Assembly: GCF_023161665.1 (NCBI RefSeq)
Contig: NZ_JALNTW010000004.1
Span: 23,082-87,081 of the forward strand
Length of the DNA: 64,000 nt
DNA from: Shewanella sp. 1CM18E
GTDB taxonomy: Bacteria > Pseudomonadota > Gammaproteobacteria > Enterobacterales > Shewanellaceae
Direction: 5' to 3'
Positions 48,451 through 57,716 of the stretch are shown here, piece after piece. Each line of letters begins with the position of its first letter. Position 1 is the stretch's first letter. The notes beneath the pieces were generated by a model, which had not been told where the DNA came from, searched no databases, and saw only the letters and a program-made list of their open reading frames with translations. The translations under genes were made by a program, and so were the position numbers.

Positions 48451-49662
48451 ATGGATCTCTCAACGCTGCGGTCACAGTTTCCCACACTTGCTCAATCAAA
48501 TGATGGCTACCCGTTATGCTATCTTGACACCGCTGCTACCAGCCAAAAACCTCAGCTGGTGATTGATGCCATGAATCACTACTATCAATGTGATAATGCC
48601 AATGTTCACCGCGCAGCGCACCAGCTATCAGCCCGCGCCACCGGCCAATATGAAGCGGTACGCGATAAACTGCAGCGATTTGTTAATGCCAAACGTCGTG
48701 AAGAGATTATTTTTACCCACGGCACCACCGAATCCATCAATATGGTGGCCCATGGCTTAACGGCTCATATTAAAGCAGGTGCAGTGATCTTAATTGATAG
48801 TGCTGCTCACCACGCCAATATTGTGCCTTGGCAACAACTCGCTAAACGTACGGGTGCGTTAATCAAGCCTATTCCACTAACGGCTGATTGCCGCTTAGAT
48901 CTAGCGGCCTACAAAACATTATTGGAGCAGCAACCTGCTATTGTGGCGCTGAGTCACGTATCCAATGCATTAGGCACACTTAACCCTGTTCACGAGCTCG
49001 TAGCATTAGCAAAGCAAGCCGGTGCACTGACGTTAGTTGATGGTGCACAAGCTATCGCTCACCTTAACGTTGATGTTCAGGCAATTGGTTGCGATTTCTA
49101 TGTTTTCTCAGGCCACAAAATGTATGGCCCAACAGGTGTCGGCGTGCTTTATGGCCGCTTTGATATACTTGATAGCTTATGCCCGCTTTTGACTGGCGGT
49201 GAAATGATTAAAACCGTTAGCTTTGAGCACACAGAATTTAATATCCTACCTAACCGTCTTGAGGCCGGTACGCCACCGATTGCTGAAGTGATAGGTTTAG
49301 GCGCTGCAATCGACTTTATTCAAGCCCTGCCTCGTGAGCAAATTCATGCCCAAGAGCAAGCTCTGCTCAACTACCTGCAGGATGAGCTCAGCAAGTTAGG
49401 CGACATCGTGCTTTACGCCGCCCATAGCGACAATATTGGCGCAGTGGCGTTTAACTTAGCCGATGAGCATCATCAAGATGTGGGCATTTTGCTGGATCAA
49501 CAAGGTATAGCGGTACGCTGCGGTCATCACTGCGCCATGCCGCTAATGCAAACTTTAGGATTAAAAGGCTGCTGCCGAGCATCAATTGGGGTTTATACTA
49601 ATAAGGCCGATATCGACAACTTCATTAATGCAATGAAGTCGGTAAAGGATTTGTTGTTGTAA
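48451..49662 (+). CDS. csdA: Cysteine desulfurase CsdA (SufS-like, group II)
   Basis: This 403-residue pyridoxal phosphate enzyme takes sulfur from cysteine, giving alanine and a persulfide. The aspartate of LVDGAQAIAH and the Schiff-base lysine of FSGHKMYGPTGVG are visible. The catalytic cysteine lies in VRCGHHCAMPLM, within a short loop as in group II enzymes. A CsdE-type acceptor follows, so it is CsdA rather than SufS; no suf genes are near. A repeat-filled gap of 187 bp separates them. Confidence 0.9.
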   Translation: MDLSTLRSQFPTLAQSNDGYPLCYLDTAATSQKPQLVIDAMNHYYQCDNANVHRAAHQLSARATGQYEAVRDKLQRFVNAKRREEIIFTHGTTESINMVAHGLTAHIKAGAVILIDSAAHHANIVPWQQLAKRTGALIKPIPLTADCRLDLAAYKTLLEQQPAIVALSHVSNALGTLNPVHELVALAKQAGALTLVDGAQAIAHLNVDVQAIGCDFYVFSGHKMYGPTGVGVLYGRFDILDSLCPLLTGGEMIKTVSFEHTEFNILPNRLEAGTPPIAEVIGLGAAIDFIQALPREQIHAQEQALLNYLQDELSKLGDIVLYAAHSDNIGAVAFNLADEHHQDVGILLDQQGIAVRCGHHCAMPLMQTLGLKGCCRASIGVYTNKADIDNFINAMKSVKDLLL

Positions 49663-49675
49663 CTGAAGGTTCTAG

Positions 49676-49806
49676 GAAAAGCAGGTCCTAGGTCCTAGGT
49701 CCTAGTTAGAGCAAAACAGCCTGAGGCTTTTGGCTTTTCCTAGTCGGGCTTTAGCCCGCCCTCGAAGCGAAGCGCCCTAGAGCCTAGCTCCTAGATCCTA
49801 AGAAAA
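49676..49806. repeat. CTAG-rich heptamer repeat in the csdA-csdE gap
   Basis: GGTCCTA occurs three times in tandem at about 49684-49705. The small hairpin CGGGCTTTAGCCCG follows at 49745-49758, then CCTAGAGCCTAGCTCCTAG. The ends carry related AGGAAAAGC and AAGAAAAGC motifs in similar settings. Similar units occur at 7197-7240 and 47146-47165. Confidence 0.6.
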
Positions 49807-49849
49807 GCTAAGCACATTTTTATTTAATCAATTCAATTTAGGTCATCTA

Positions 49850-50293
49850 ATGAGTCAGTCAGTTCAACCCGCTAATGCACAGTTTTTAACTGCAACCCTT
49901 GATAACGATCTACAAGCGACATTAACGTTATTTGAGCAGGCTGGTAACTGGCAAGAGCGTTATCGTCAAATAATGTTACTCGGCAAAGCGCTGCCAAAAC
50001 TTGATGAAGAACTACGTGCTGATAGTGCACAGGTACGTGGCTGTGAAAGCAATGCATGGCTTTATCACGCAGAGATTGATGGCTTACATTACTTTATCGC
50101 CGACAGCGATGCTCGCGTTGTAAAAGGTTTAGTCGCACTATTATTAATTGCCTGTAATGGCAAAACGAGTGCTGAAATCAAGGCTTTTGAGCCGAACGAA
50201 TTTTTTGCAAAACTAGGGCTTGCTGGCCAACTGAGTCCCTCGCGCACTAATGGTTTGCTGGCATTGGCTAATGCGATAAAGGCAGTGGCGTAA
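49850..50293 (+). CDS. csdE: Sulfur acceptor CsdE (SufE-like)
   Basis: This 147-residue protein accepts sulfur from CsdA as a persulfide on a conserved cysteine, C65, seen in QVRGCESNAWL. The RYRQIMLLGKALPKLDEELR helix and the KGLVALLLIACNGKTSAEI segment are typical of the SufE fold. Its partner csdA lies 187 bp upstream on the same strand. A terminator follows. Confidence 0.92.
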   Translation: MSQSVQPANAQFLTATLDNDLQATLTLFEQAGNWQERYRQIMLLGKALPKLDEELRADSAQVRGCESNAWLYHAEIDGLHYFIADSDARVVKGLVALLLIACNGKTSAEIKAFEPNEFFAKLGLAGQLSPSRTNGLLALANAIKAVA

Positions 50294-50320
50294 GCCGTTC
50301 CAATAAGAGCCAAATAACAT

Positions 50321-50352
50321 AAAGGAGCTACAACTTAGGTTATAGCTCCTTT
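50321..50352. terminator. Terminator of csdE
   Basis: AAAGGAGCTA and TAGCTCCTTT pair in a 10-bp stem (with AAC/GTT inside), followed on the plus strand by AATTTTATT. It lies between the converging csdE and outer-membrane protein genes. Confidence 0.75.
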
Positions 50353-50434
50353 AATTTTATTCCGGCGCATCAGTAATACGATGCCTGACAAAAATCAGAC
50401 TGAGTTACTAATCACCACAAGTTCAATCAATGGA

Positions 50435-51334
50435 TTAGAATTTCCAATCCATTTTTAGCTCGAAGTTATTTTCACCTTGTAGCTCGCCATCGAGCTGATG
50501 ATTTGCCCAGAACTCAAATTCTAAACCTTGGTTTGGCAGCTCAAACGTTGCCATAAAAGTTGCTAGCATTACGTCATCATTTTCAGACTGCCAGCCCAAT
50601 ACAAGATCCTTTTCTGAGCCATACTCATAAACCCACTCAGGACCTAATGATAGTGTCAGCGGCAATGCGCTGGGCACTATATAGGTCATAAGCAAACGGG
50701 CTTCGACTTCATGGCCGCGCTCACTCATTTGTAACTCGTTACTACCCGATTTATCAAGCCAGTCATCTTGGAATGCATAGGAGTAGTCGATACGTGGCTC
50801 AACAATCCATTGCTGCCAAGGTGTAGCGTAAACCGCTTCAATTTTAAACTTGGCTTCATAACCCTCAAAGTTGCCTGACAGGTCGCTAGCATCTTGAGCT
50901 AAATGATGGCGCTCAACATCGACATCAAACCAACGCTCAAAGCGCCAATCGAATTTGATTTGTTCCGCTCCAAGTAACTGTTTAGCCTTATACTTAACAC
51001 CAACACCAATAAATTGGTTTACATGCTTCTCATGGTAAGACTTATCTAAACTTCCACTTGTATGATCAACCGTTTTATCTTCCCACTCATAACCTAAATG
51101 GAAATAAGGATTCAACCCATAAAACTCAGGATCAAAGCTAAATAGTAATTTGGCTTGATAAGATGTACGTTCTTTCTTTTTCGCGCTATCAATTAATGAA
51201 CCGCCGTCACCTAAGCTAGAAGAGTGAACATTAACACTATCTCTCACTTTTACTTTTTGTTTTAATTCAATATCAACAGCTGATGCTGTTTGGCTAAAAG
51301 CTAAAGCCGAAAATAAAACCAAATACCCTTTCAC
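50435..51334 (-). CDS. Outer-membrane beta-barrel protein of unknown family
   Basis: This 299-residue protein begins with a signal peptide (MKGYLVLFSALAFSQTASA). Alternating amphipathic strands follow (YQAKLLFSFDPEFYGLNPYFHLGYEWE, VEPRIDYSYAFQDDW, GLEFEFWANHQL), ending in an aromatic residue (MDWKF) as outer-membrane barrels do. It looks like a monomeric porin of the oligogalacturonate/OmpG-like kind, but I cannot assign it. The start is a GTG at 51334 with GGA about 6 nt upstream. Confidence 0.78.
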   Translation of the reverse strand: MKGYLVLFSALAFSQTASAVDIELKQKVKVRDSVNVHSSSLGDGGSLIDSAKKKERTSYQAKLLFSFDPEFYGLNPYFHLGYEWEDKTVDHTSGSLDKSYHEKHVNQFIGVGVKYKAKQLLGAEQIKFDWRFERWFDVDVERHHLAQDASDLSGNFEGYEAKFKIEAVYATPWQQWIVEPRIDYSYAFQDDWLDKSGSNELQMSERGHEVEARLLMTYIVPSALPLTLSLGPEWVYEYGSEKDLVLGWQSENDDVMLATFMATFELPNQGLEFEFWANHQLDGELQGENNFELKMDWKF

Positions 51335-51627
51335 TGTTTAGTCCATATTCATTATTAATTTTGAAAAGACCTTTTAATACCAAAAAAGAATAAAATCAAT
51401 TCATTTAACAAAACATATAAACCAAAGGAGTAAAAAGTTTATAATTCAATTAATGAAAAACCGATATCCACTTTATGGATATCAGACATCACAACGCATA
51501 AAACATATAAAAACCAACAATCATTAATGAAACTTAATAATTTGCACATTAATCATCAAGCATTTATTTAATAAACGATGTATATTTCACATCAAAATTA
51601 TCAAACATTATGCAGCAAGGTTTTTAC

Positions 51628-53274
51628 ATGTTCTCGTTTAACAACTTGTCTTTTAGAATTAAGCTTACAATTCCGATTTCGATTATTGCTTGCCTATTTG
51701 CAATGATGTCTATATCAACAATTGCTATGCTGGCTGCAATTGAAAAAGACAGTGAGCATATTGCTAAGGCTTACTTACCGACCCAGACACTATTGTTAAA
51801 AGCTGATACTGACCTGCACCAAGCTATGCTTGCAGAGAAGAGCATTATTGCCGTAACAGCAAGTTCGCAAACTGAATATAAAGAGCTCTTTGATAACTAC
51901 ATTAAAAATATCAATCAAGCAGCTAAACGTGTACCAAGTTACCAAAACTTAATCGAGCTTAATTTAGCGCCAAATTTAAATAATGAAATAAACCAATATC
52001 TAAATTTGAGCCAGAAGTGGCAAAAAACAACATCGACATACTTTAAGGAGCCTAATGAACATAGTGTTGACACACTAATTCAGGTCTCATTAAATAATGA
52101 AGTTGTGTTTGAACAGATGCGAGATATCGTTGATGTGTTACTTAACGCTACTTTAGCGGCCTCTGAAGACTCAGTCGCACATGCAACCAATGAAATTAAC
52201 TACAATCAAAATATAACCTACTTAGGCTTAGCACTTGGATTATCTTTGTGCTCACTAATTATTATATTTTTCCCTGGACTAATTACCTCTCGATTAAATT
52301 TACTGTTAAGCCAAATTCAAAATATTGCTAAAGGCAATGGCGATTTAACCGCCAGACTTGAAATAGACTCAAAAGATGAAATAGGCCAAATTGCCATTGA
52401 GTTTGATCACTTTATTGAAAAGCTACAGACCCTATTAGGTAATGTCATTAATATCGCAGAGCAGCTGACACATGCTCAACAGCAGATGTCACAGCACGCA
52501 ACAGATGCCAATAGTGCGATGTTGGAGCAGCAAGACGAAGTAACGGCAATTTCGCAGTCGATTAATGAGATGGCCCAAGCTGCACTCGAAATCGCTAACA
52601 GCGCAGAGCGTGCTGCCACTAATGCCAATGATTCAAACAGTGCCACTCAACAAGGTCTCGCCGTTGTTGATACCACTAAAGAAAGCATTTATGCACTTGC
52701 GACTCAAATGGGACAAGCAAGCGATGTGATAAAATCACTACAAGAGAACTGTCTAGAAATTGGCTCAGTGGTAGATGTAATTAATAACATTGCTGAGCAA
52801 ACAAACTTGTTAGCGCTTAACGCAGCAATCGAAGCTGCCAGAGCCGGCGAGCAAGGTCGCGGCTTTGCAGTTGTCGCAGATGAAGTGCGCACACTTGCCG
52901 GCCGCACTCAAAAGTCAACGACCGAGATCCATGCAATGGTGCAGCAATTACAGCAAATCTCCGCGCAAGCAGTAAAAGCCATTGTTGATTCAGGTCAGCA
53001 AACTGAAGGCGCAGTTAATCACACCGATAATACTGGCGTTGCTTTACATCAAATCGCCACATCAGTTTCGCAGATCAGTGATATCAATACCTCGGTGGCT
53101 TTTGCTTCACATCAGCAAACCGACGTTACCGCTGCGCTAAGTGAAAACATGAATAGGATTAACTTACAGATTAATACGCTAGCCCGCAGTACAGAACTGA
53201 CAAGCCAGTGCTGCCAAGATATCGACTCAATGAATCAAGCATTACAACAGCAATTAGCTAACTTTAAAGTATAA
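51628..53274 (+). CDS. Methyl-accepting chemotaxis protein
   Basis: This chemoreceptor of about 548 residues has TM1 at about 12-36, a helical periplasmic sensor of about 150 residues, TM2 at about 193-215, a HAMP domain ([25 protein letters not shown]) and a long signalling hairpin. The hairpin tip carries the family hallmark [20 protein letters not shown] with [23 protein letters not shown] lies 7 nt before the ATG at 51628, so I prefer it to the ATG at 51610. Ligand unknown. Confidence 0.93.
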   Translation: MFSFNNLSFRIKLTIPISIIACLFAMMSISTIAMLAAIEKDSEHIAKAYLPTQTLLLKADTDLHQAMLAEKSIIAVTASSQTEYKELFDNYIKNINQAAKRVPSYQNLIELNLAPNLNNEINQYLNLSQKWQKTTSTYFKEPNEHSVDTLIQVSLNNEVVFEQMRDIVDVLLNATLAASEDSVAHATNEINYNQNITYLGLALGLSLCSLIIIFFPGLITSRLNLLLSQIQNIAKGNGDLTARLEIDSKDEIGQIAIEFDHFIEKLQTLLGNVINIAEQLTHAQQQMSQHATDANSAMLEQQDEVTAISQSINEMAQAALEIANSAERAATNANDSNSATQQGLAVVDTTKESIYALATQMGQASDVIKSLQENCLEIGSVVDVINNIAEQTNLLALNAAIEAARAGEQGRGFAVVADEVRTLAGRTQKSTTEIHAMVQQLQQISAQAVKAIVDSGQQTEGAVNHTDNTGVALHQIATSVSQISDINTSVAFASHQQTDVTAALSENMNRINLQINTLARSTELTSQCCQDIDSMNQALQQQLANFKV

Positions 53275-53282
53275 GCAGACAA

Positions 53283-53305
53283 GCCGTGATCGCTAAGATC
53301 ACGGC
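53283..53305 (+). terminator. Probable terminator of the chemoreceptor gene
   Basis: GCCGTGATC and GATCACGGC form a 9-bp stem around GCTAA, 9 bp past the stop codon, followed by a weak T-rich stretch (GGTTTAGTTTAG). Confidence 0.65.
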
Positions 53306-53359
53306 GGTTTAGTTTAGCTGCAAGCACTATAAATGCAGTAATCACTAGCGCTACCAACT

Positions 53360-53797
53360 CTAACGCCACTTTTTATCTGATAGGTTAGACTTGCCTTTAT
53401 TACAATCTTCGCAAAGGATTTGTAAATTGGTGAGTTCGAGCTCTAATTCTGGGTATTTAGAGCGAGGTTTAATGTGGTCAACATGCATTATGGCGCCTTG
53501 CGCTGGTGTAGTACCGCAACATGCACAGCGAGAGCCGTACAACTCAAACGCTTGCATCCGTAACCTTAACCACTTTCCTGATTGATAAAAATCAGGCTTT
53601 GATTCATTGGTAAAAGGTAACGCCTGCCAATCATCATAACGCTCAGGAGCTTGATCGGGCGCAATCAAGATAGCATGACCATCAATGCCTTGCTCTTCAT
53701 TAGTTTTTAACCACTTATATATTGCTTTAAGCGCGCCCTTCTCCGTCTTATAAGGCTTACTTCGCCGACTCTCACTCTGGAACGTTACCGACCACAT
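53360..53797 (-). CDS. HNH endonuclease domain protein
   Basis: This protein of about 145 residues carries a complete C-terminal HNH fold: CACCGTTP zinc-like pair, MHVDHIKPRSKYPELELELTNLQILCEDCNKGKS, with the HNH histidines, asparagine and a C-C pair. The N-terminal part (MWSVTFQSESRRSKPYKTEKGALKAIYKWLK) is unfamiliar. AAGGAG lies 6 nt before the ATG at 53797. Small HNH proteins of this type may be nicking or structure-specific nucleases; substrate unknown. Confidence 0.87.
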   Translation of the reverse strand: MWSVTFQSESRRSKPYKTEKGALKAIYKWLKTNEEQGIDGHAILIAPDQAPERYDDWQALPFTNESKPDFYQSGKWLRLRMQAFELYGSRCACCGTTPAQGAIMHVDHIKPRSKYPELELELTNLQILCEDCNKGKSNLSDKKWR

Positions 53798-53832
53798 ACT
53801 CAACTCCTTTTGCTATTTACCACTTTCAAGTC

Positions 53833-53900
53833 GCTATTCGCCATGAATTAGTTTGCCAAAAATCACTCTGAGTAGCTCAAATTCTGACACTGATTGGTAT
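53833..53900. mobile_element. MITE-like repeat, right-end fragment
   Basis: GAATTAGTTTGCCAAAAATC, CTCTGAGTAGCTCAAATTCT and CTGATTGGTAT match the right end of the full copies. The left part of the element is missing. It lies upstream of the HNH gene. Confidence 0.7.
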
Positions 53901-54191
53901 AAGGTAACATTGACTAGAGGTAAAGTGACATAAGGACAGATTAACCCATGAATGGGTTTATATAGAAAACCCGCTGTCTCTGATGCAAAATTGGCAGCCA
54001 GATATTTATCAAGTACAGGATTAAGCGCTTACTTTAGCAAATAGGCAGTTGCGGCAAACAGAAATTATTGGGCAGGATAGTTTAACTAAGCCGGGCTGGC
54101 AGTGGCAAAATCGCAGCTAATACATTTATCGATTAATCGCTGCGATTAGCATTTGCTTACTTTGAGAACCTATAGAGAGTTTATAGAGAAC

Positions 54192-54566
54192 CTATAACGA
54201 CATATTGGCGATGGTCTTTTGAATACCAACCACGTCAGTGCCACGCTTGAGCTCTTTCACTAGCGGATCTTTTTGACCAGAGATCCAAATCTTTAACTCG
54301 GCGTCCATGTCAAAGGTGCCGGCGGTTTCCACTTCAAAATGGGTAATCGACTTGTATGGCACAGAGTGATAGCTCACCTTCTTACCGGTTACACCTTGTT
54401 TATCGATTAAAATAAGGCGTTTATTGGTAAACACGAACATGTCGCGAATCACCTTATAAGCCAAGGTTAGTGACTCATTGTCGGCCATAATCGGGCTTAA
54501 CTCTTGGGTTAACTCATCCAGGTTGACCTCTGAAGCATTGCCCATCAGCGAATCTAATAATCCCAT
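54192..54566 (-). CDS. Bacterial PH-domain protein (bPH_1 type)
   Basis: This 124-residue protein is one bacterial pleckstrin-like domain, with SLTLAYKVIRDMFVFTNKRLILIDKQGVTGKKVSYHSVPYKSITHFEVE as the core. Such single-domain proteins are common and form oligomeric rings; function is generally unknown. It lies in the same direction as, and 53 bp after, rlhA, and may be cotranscribed with it. Confidence 0.85.
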   Translation of the reverse strand: MGLLDSLMGNASEVNLDELTQELSPIMADNESLTLAYKVIRDMFVFTNKRLILIDKQGVTGKKVSYHSVPYKSITHFEVETAGTFDMDAELKIWISGQKDPLVKELKRGTDVVGIQKTIANMSL

Positions 54567-54619
54567 GTCTATTTTCCTTAATAGTGTGAGTAAATTGGAT
54601 CCGCCGACGTGCGAGGGAT

Positions 54620-56569
54620 CTAATCAGGTGTGCGAACTTGTCTGTTTTCGCCAACCACCATCATTTCACATTTCGGGCAGTCAAACACTAGCTTAAGCAC
54701 ATCTTTACCAATTTCTAAAACCATAGGATCGGCCTTGATCCCCGGCACTTCTTTTGGACAAAGGTTAAAGTTAAAACGTAGGCAATGCTTAGTGACCATA
54801 AGAGGCACATCTTCGCTAATACCATTTTTCTCATAGGTGTCTTGAATTTCAATCACGCCATGGCGCTGATAGAAGGCTTTCGCTTGCTCGTTAGCCACGT
54901 TGCCTAAATAGCTTAAGTGCTTAACTGGATACACGGCGTCTTGATTATATTTCCACGCTTTAGGGCGCACGTAATCATTGACTCGTGCTTGCTCTAACGC
55001 AGCAACGGTATCACGGCGTAAACCGTTTAATAGCGAGGTAGGGATAAACCAAGTCTCACTGGTTTCAATTAAAATATTGTGGGCTTTAAAGTCAGTGCTA
55101 CCTAACTTGGCAAGCTGCTTACGCAGACCTTGCTGGGCTTTTTCAACATCAGTTGCCACGGTTTTTTCAACCTCTAACGACTGAGTTGCACTGTGCCCAT
55201 AAACATCAGTCATAGTCAGAGATACGCCATCTGCCGTATCGGCTAATACGATATTAACACCGATAATACGCTTTGATGACTCTTTAGCCAGTACAGCTTC
55301 AAAAGCTTGGTTATGGTTACGATAAATCGTCATGCCCACTTTAAGCTCTTTTGGCATACGCAGCACAAATAGCTTTAAGCCTTCGGCGCGGTTAACCCGC
55401 AGCCCTTTTAACTTATCATCAGATTGTATAGCTTCTGCGTAATCGCTTGGGAAGAAGCACAAGCCGTCACCATTATTAAAGGTTTCCGTCGAGGTGACTT
55501 CAATAAAGTCTTTACCAATATGCTTAACGGTTGCCACTTCTTCACCAATGTATTTTGGCGAGCGGAAGTCACTCACGCCTTGGCTACGTTCATTAACAAA
55601 GTAATCGGTACGGCCACGGTTGAAAGTCTTTTCAGGATCTGGCGTAAAAGTGTGTTCACAACGACCATGAGATGAAGCGACAAACTCACTGCGACGAGCG
55701 ATGATCTTGTCTAGTTCTTGGCGATAATGGGCGGTGACATTTTTAACGTAGCTTAAATCTTTTAGACGACCTTCAATTTTAAACGAGCGCACGCCCGCAT
55801 CAATCAAGGCTTCTAAGTTATCGGTTTGGTTATTATCTTTAAGTGATAACAAGTGCTCGTTTTGCGCTAGGACTTCACCTTGACGGGTTTTAAGCTCGCC
55901 CGGTAAACGACACATCTGCGAGCATTCACCGCGGTTAGCGCTGCGGTTGCTGAATGAGTGACTTAAGTTACATAGACCGCTATAAGCAACGCACAATGCA
56001 CCATGAATAAAGAACTCAATTTGCATGTTGGTCTTAGCGGCAACATCGCGAATTTGGCTTAAGCCCAGTTCACGGGCAAGTACCACTTGTGAGAAACCGA
56101 CCTGCTCTAAAAACGCCACTTTTTCAGGGCTACGGTTATCCATTTGCGTGCTAGCGTGCAACGCAATAGGCGGCAGATCAAGTTGTAAAATACCCATGTC
56201 TTGTACAATAAGCGCGTCCGCGCCCGCTTCGTACACTTCCCAGATAAGCTTTTGCGCCGCGTCTAATTCGTCGTCCATCAAAATGGTGTTGATGGCGACA
56301 AACACTTGGGCGTGATATTGATGAGCAAACGTACATAAGCGAGCAATGTCTTCAACACTGTTACCCGCCGTTGCGCGAGCACCAAAAGCCGGACCACCAA
56401 TGTAGACCGCGTCAGCACCATGGCGAATTGCTTCGATACCATAGTCGGCATTTTTAGCCGGAGCCAACAACTCTAAACGGTTATTTTGCATCTCTAGTGG
56501 AATATGCAGCGCGTCATTAGGCGTGTCGTCTGGCTTATCGCTAGGAGTATAAATGCCAACATTGCTCAT
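54620..56569 (-). CDS. rlhA: 23S rRNA 5-hydroxycytidine C2501 synthase RlhA (YdcP, U32 family)
   Basis: This protein of about 649 residues hydroxylates C2501 of 23S rRNA in an iron-sulfur and prephenate-dependent reaction known in E. coli. The U32 peptidase-like core reads LELLAPAKNADYGIEAIRHGADAVYIGG, with FFIHGALCVAYSGLCNLSHSF and NRGECSQMCRLP carrying the cluster cysteines. A C-terminal half matches RlhA and sets it apart from the shorter TrhP (YegQ). I place the start at the ATG at 56569. Confidence 0.9.
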   Translation of the reverse strand: MSNVGIYTPSDKPDDTPNDALHIPLEMQNNRLELLAPAKNADYGIEAIRHGADAVYIGGPAFGARATAGNSVEDIARLCTFAHQYHAQVFVAINTILMDDELDAAQKLIWEVYEAGADALIVQDMGILQLDLPPIALHASTQMDNRSPEKVAFLEQVGFSQVVLARELGLSQIRDVAAKTNMQIEFFIHGALCVAYSGLCNLSHSFSNRSANRGECSQMCRLPGELKTRQGEVLAQNEHLLSLKDNNQTDNLEALIDAGVRSFKIEGRLKDLSYVKNVTAHYRQELDKIIARRSEFVASSHGRCEHTFTPDPEKTFNRGRTDYFVNERSQGVSDFRSPKYIGEEVATVKHIGKDFIEVTSTETFNNGDGLCFFPSDYAEAIQSDDKLKGLRVNRAEGLKLFVLRMPKELKVGMTIYRNHNQAFEAVLAKESSKRIIGVNIVLADTADGVSLTMTDVYGHSATQSLEVEKTVATDVEKAQQGLRKQLAKLGSTDFKAHNILIETSETWFIPTSLLNGLRRDTVAALEQARVNDYVRPKAWKYNQDAVYPVKHLSYLGNVANEQAKAFYQRHGVIEIQDTYEKNGISEDVPLMVTKHCLRFNFNLCPKEVPGIKADPMVLEIGKDVLKLVFDCPKCEMMVVGENRQVRTPD

Positions 56570-56728
56570 AAAAATCACTCAAAAAGGGTTAACACAAATA
56601 TTTTGGGCGAAGATTATAGCAAAAACCGCCCGCTTTGGCGTTAGCTAATATAAAATCATTTTTTGAACGATTTGCTGTTAATTTCAGCACTGAAATAATG
56701 GACTAGTTTTAGCCGCCACTAATACCAA

Positions 56729-56745
56729 TCAGTATAAGCCAACAG
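56729..56745. mobile_element. Isolated MITE terminal repeat
   Basis: AATACCAATCAGTATAAG is identical to the left end of the MITE family but no interior follows. It lies immediately beyond the end of the disrupted zinc-ribbon gene, 100 bp from full copy 3. Confidence 0.6.
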
Positions 56746-56755
56746 CCATATCTTG

Positions 56756-57291
56756 TTATGTGAACAGATCAAAGGCATTACCCAGCGCTGATGACTTGCC
56801 TTTATAAAACTCGGTGTAACTGCAATTTGAGCAAGTTACTGTAATACCAATCAGTATAAACATTTAGTCACTCAGCGAGAGTTTAGCGGTTTTGAGGCAA
56901 GGTCATTAAGTGCTCCTGCTTTAATGACATTCACCACATCCATGTGGTTCGCAACGAGCGAAGGGCATAGTTGAACTAGGTTCAAGTTCCCTCTTTGTTT
57001 GTTAAGAGCCACAGCATCAGAATCGCTAAAACTCGCCAGTCTGGAACGTTTTTGGCTGCCTACTTCTGCGTTGAATAGATTTTTAAGGGAATAACCATTA
57101 TTACAGCTATTCGCCTTGAATTAGTTTGCCAAAAATCGTTCTGAGCTGATCAAATTCTTATATTGATTGGTATATTAACGCTTGTTTTGCATATCAAAAA
57201 TACGTGACCAAAAACCACCTGACACGCGAATTTCACCGGTTTCAAACTCGCGTTGATTACACTTGGGGCACGCGCATTTATCATGTTGCAT
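56756..57291 (-). pseudogene. Zinc-ribbon (DUF2082-type) gene disrupted by a MITE
   Basis: The N-terminal half starts at ATG 57291 with AGGAG 5 nt upstream and reads MQHDKCACPKCNQRE ... RIFDMQNKR, then a stop at 57175-57177 created at the repeat junction. Beyond the 330-bp MITE copy 3, the same strand resumes in an open frame at about 56842 as TVTCSNCSYTEFYKG ... FDLFT and stops at 56756. Joined, they give a small nucleic-acid-binding zinc ribbon of the DUF2082 kind, with one CxxC knuckle in each half. The 38-residue N-terminal piece could still be translated but cannot form the zinc site. Confidence 0.8.
56844..57173. mobile_element. MITE-like repeat, full copy 3, inserted in a zinc-ribbon gene
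   Basis: This 330-bp element begins ATACCAATCAGTATAA and ends TTATATTGATTGGTAT, a 16-bp terminal inverted repeat with one mismatch. It is longer than copies 1 and 2 because of about 65 extra bases around CATTCACCACATCCATGTGG. Its interior carries no transposase. The element separates the two halves of a gene read on the minus strand. Confidence 0.87.
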
Positions 57292-57351
57292 ATTGGCTCC
57301 TATCGCTGGGTTTATCAGGGGTTAACTTAGCACTTAATAGTTAGTCAGCGT

Positions 57352-57669
57352 TTAATAATGCACCGCTAACCAAATAGTCTCTACCTCTTCACTTGTCCAA
57401 GCAACCCGATGCTTCACATTAGCGCCAATATTAATGTGCTCCCCCACAGTTAACTCAACTTGCTCGCCATCGACAAATTCAAGTGTGGCAGCGCCTTGCA
57501 TCACCATCACCCATTCACTGTGAGCTTGATCGTACCATTGGCCTTTAGGTGTCACATGGGCTTTAGAAATGATTCTTTCAATCAACACTGTATCGGTTTT
57601 AACGATTGGCTCGAAGACTTCTTGTGATAAATCACCTGGTAAATCGCTTAAAATATTGTGCTTTTTCAT
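57352..57669 (-). CDS. Small cupin-domain protein
   Basis: This protein of about 105 residues has a single cupin barrel, with the first motif in HSEWVMVMQGAATLEFVDGEQ and the second in GEHINIGANVKHRVAWTSE. Such proteins often bind a metal through the His and Glu residues and may be dioxygenase- or mannose isomerase-like; the substrate is unknown. I choose the ATG at 57669 (MKKHNILSDL), which has AGGGAA upstream. It lies downstream of norR in the same direction, 47 bp away, and may be cotranscribed. Confidence 0.83.
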   Translation of the reverse strand: MKKHNILSDLPGDLSQEVFEPIVKTDTVLIERIISKAHVTPKGQWYDQAHSEWVMVMQGAATLEFVDGEQVELTVGEHINIGANVKHRVAWTSEEVETIWLAVHY

Positions 57670-57716
57670 CTGCGTTCCCTGTTGAATAATCAATGCTATG
57701 CTGCATATCCTCAGCT

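Noticed and set aside
53926..54121. Possible gene remnant between the HNH and PH genes
   Set aside because: Read as IRTDLTHEWVYIENPLSLM, then a stop, then QLRQTEIIGQDSLTKPGWQW, the frame looks protein-like, but there is an internal stop, no start signal and a second equally plausible frame. I cannot name a family.
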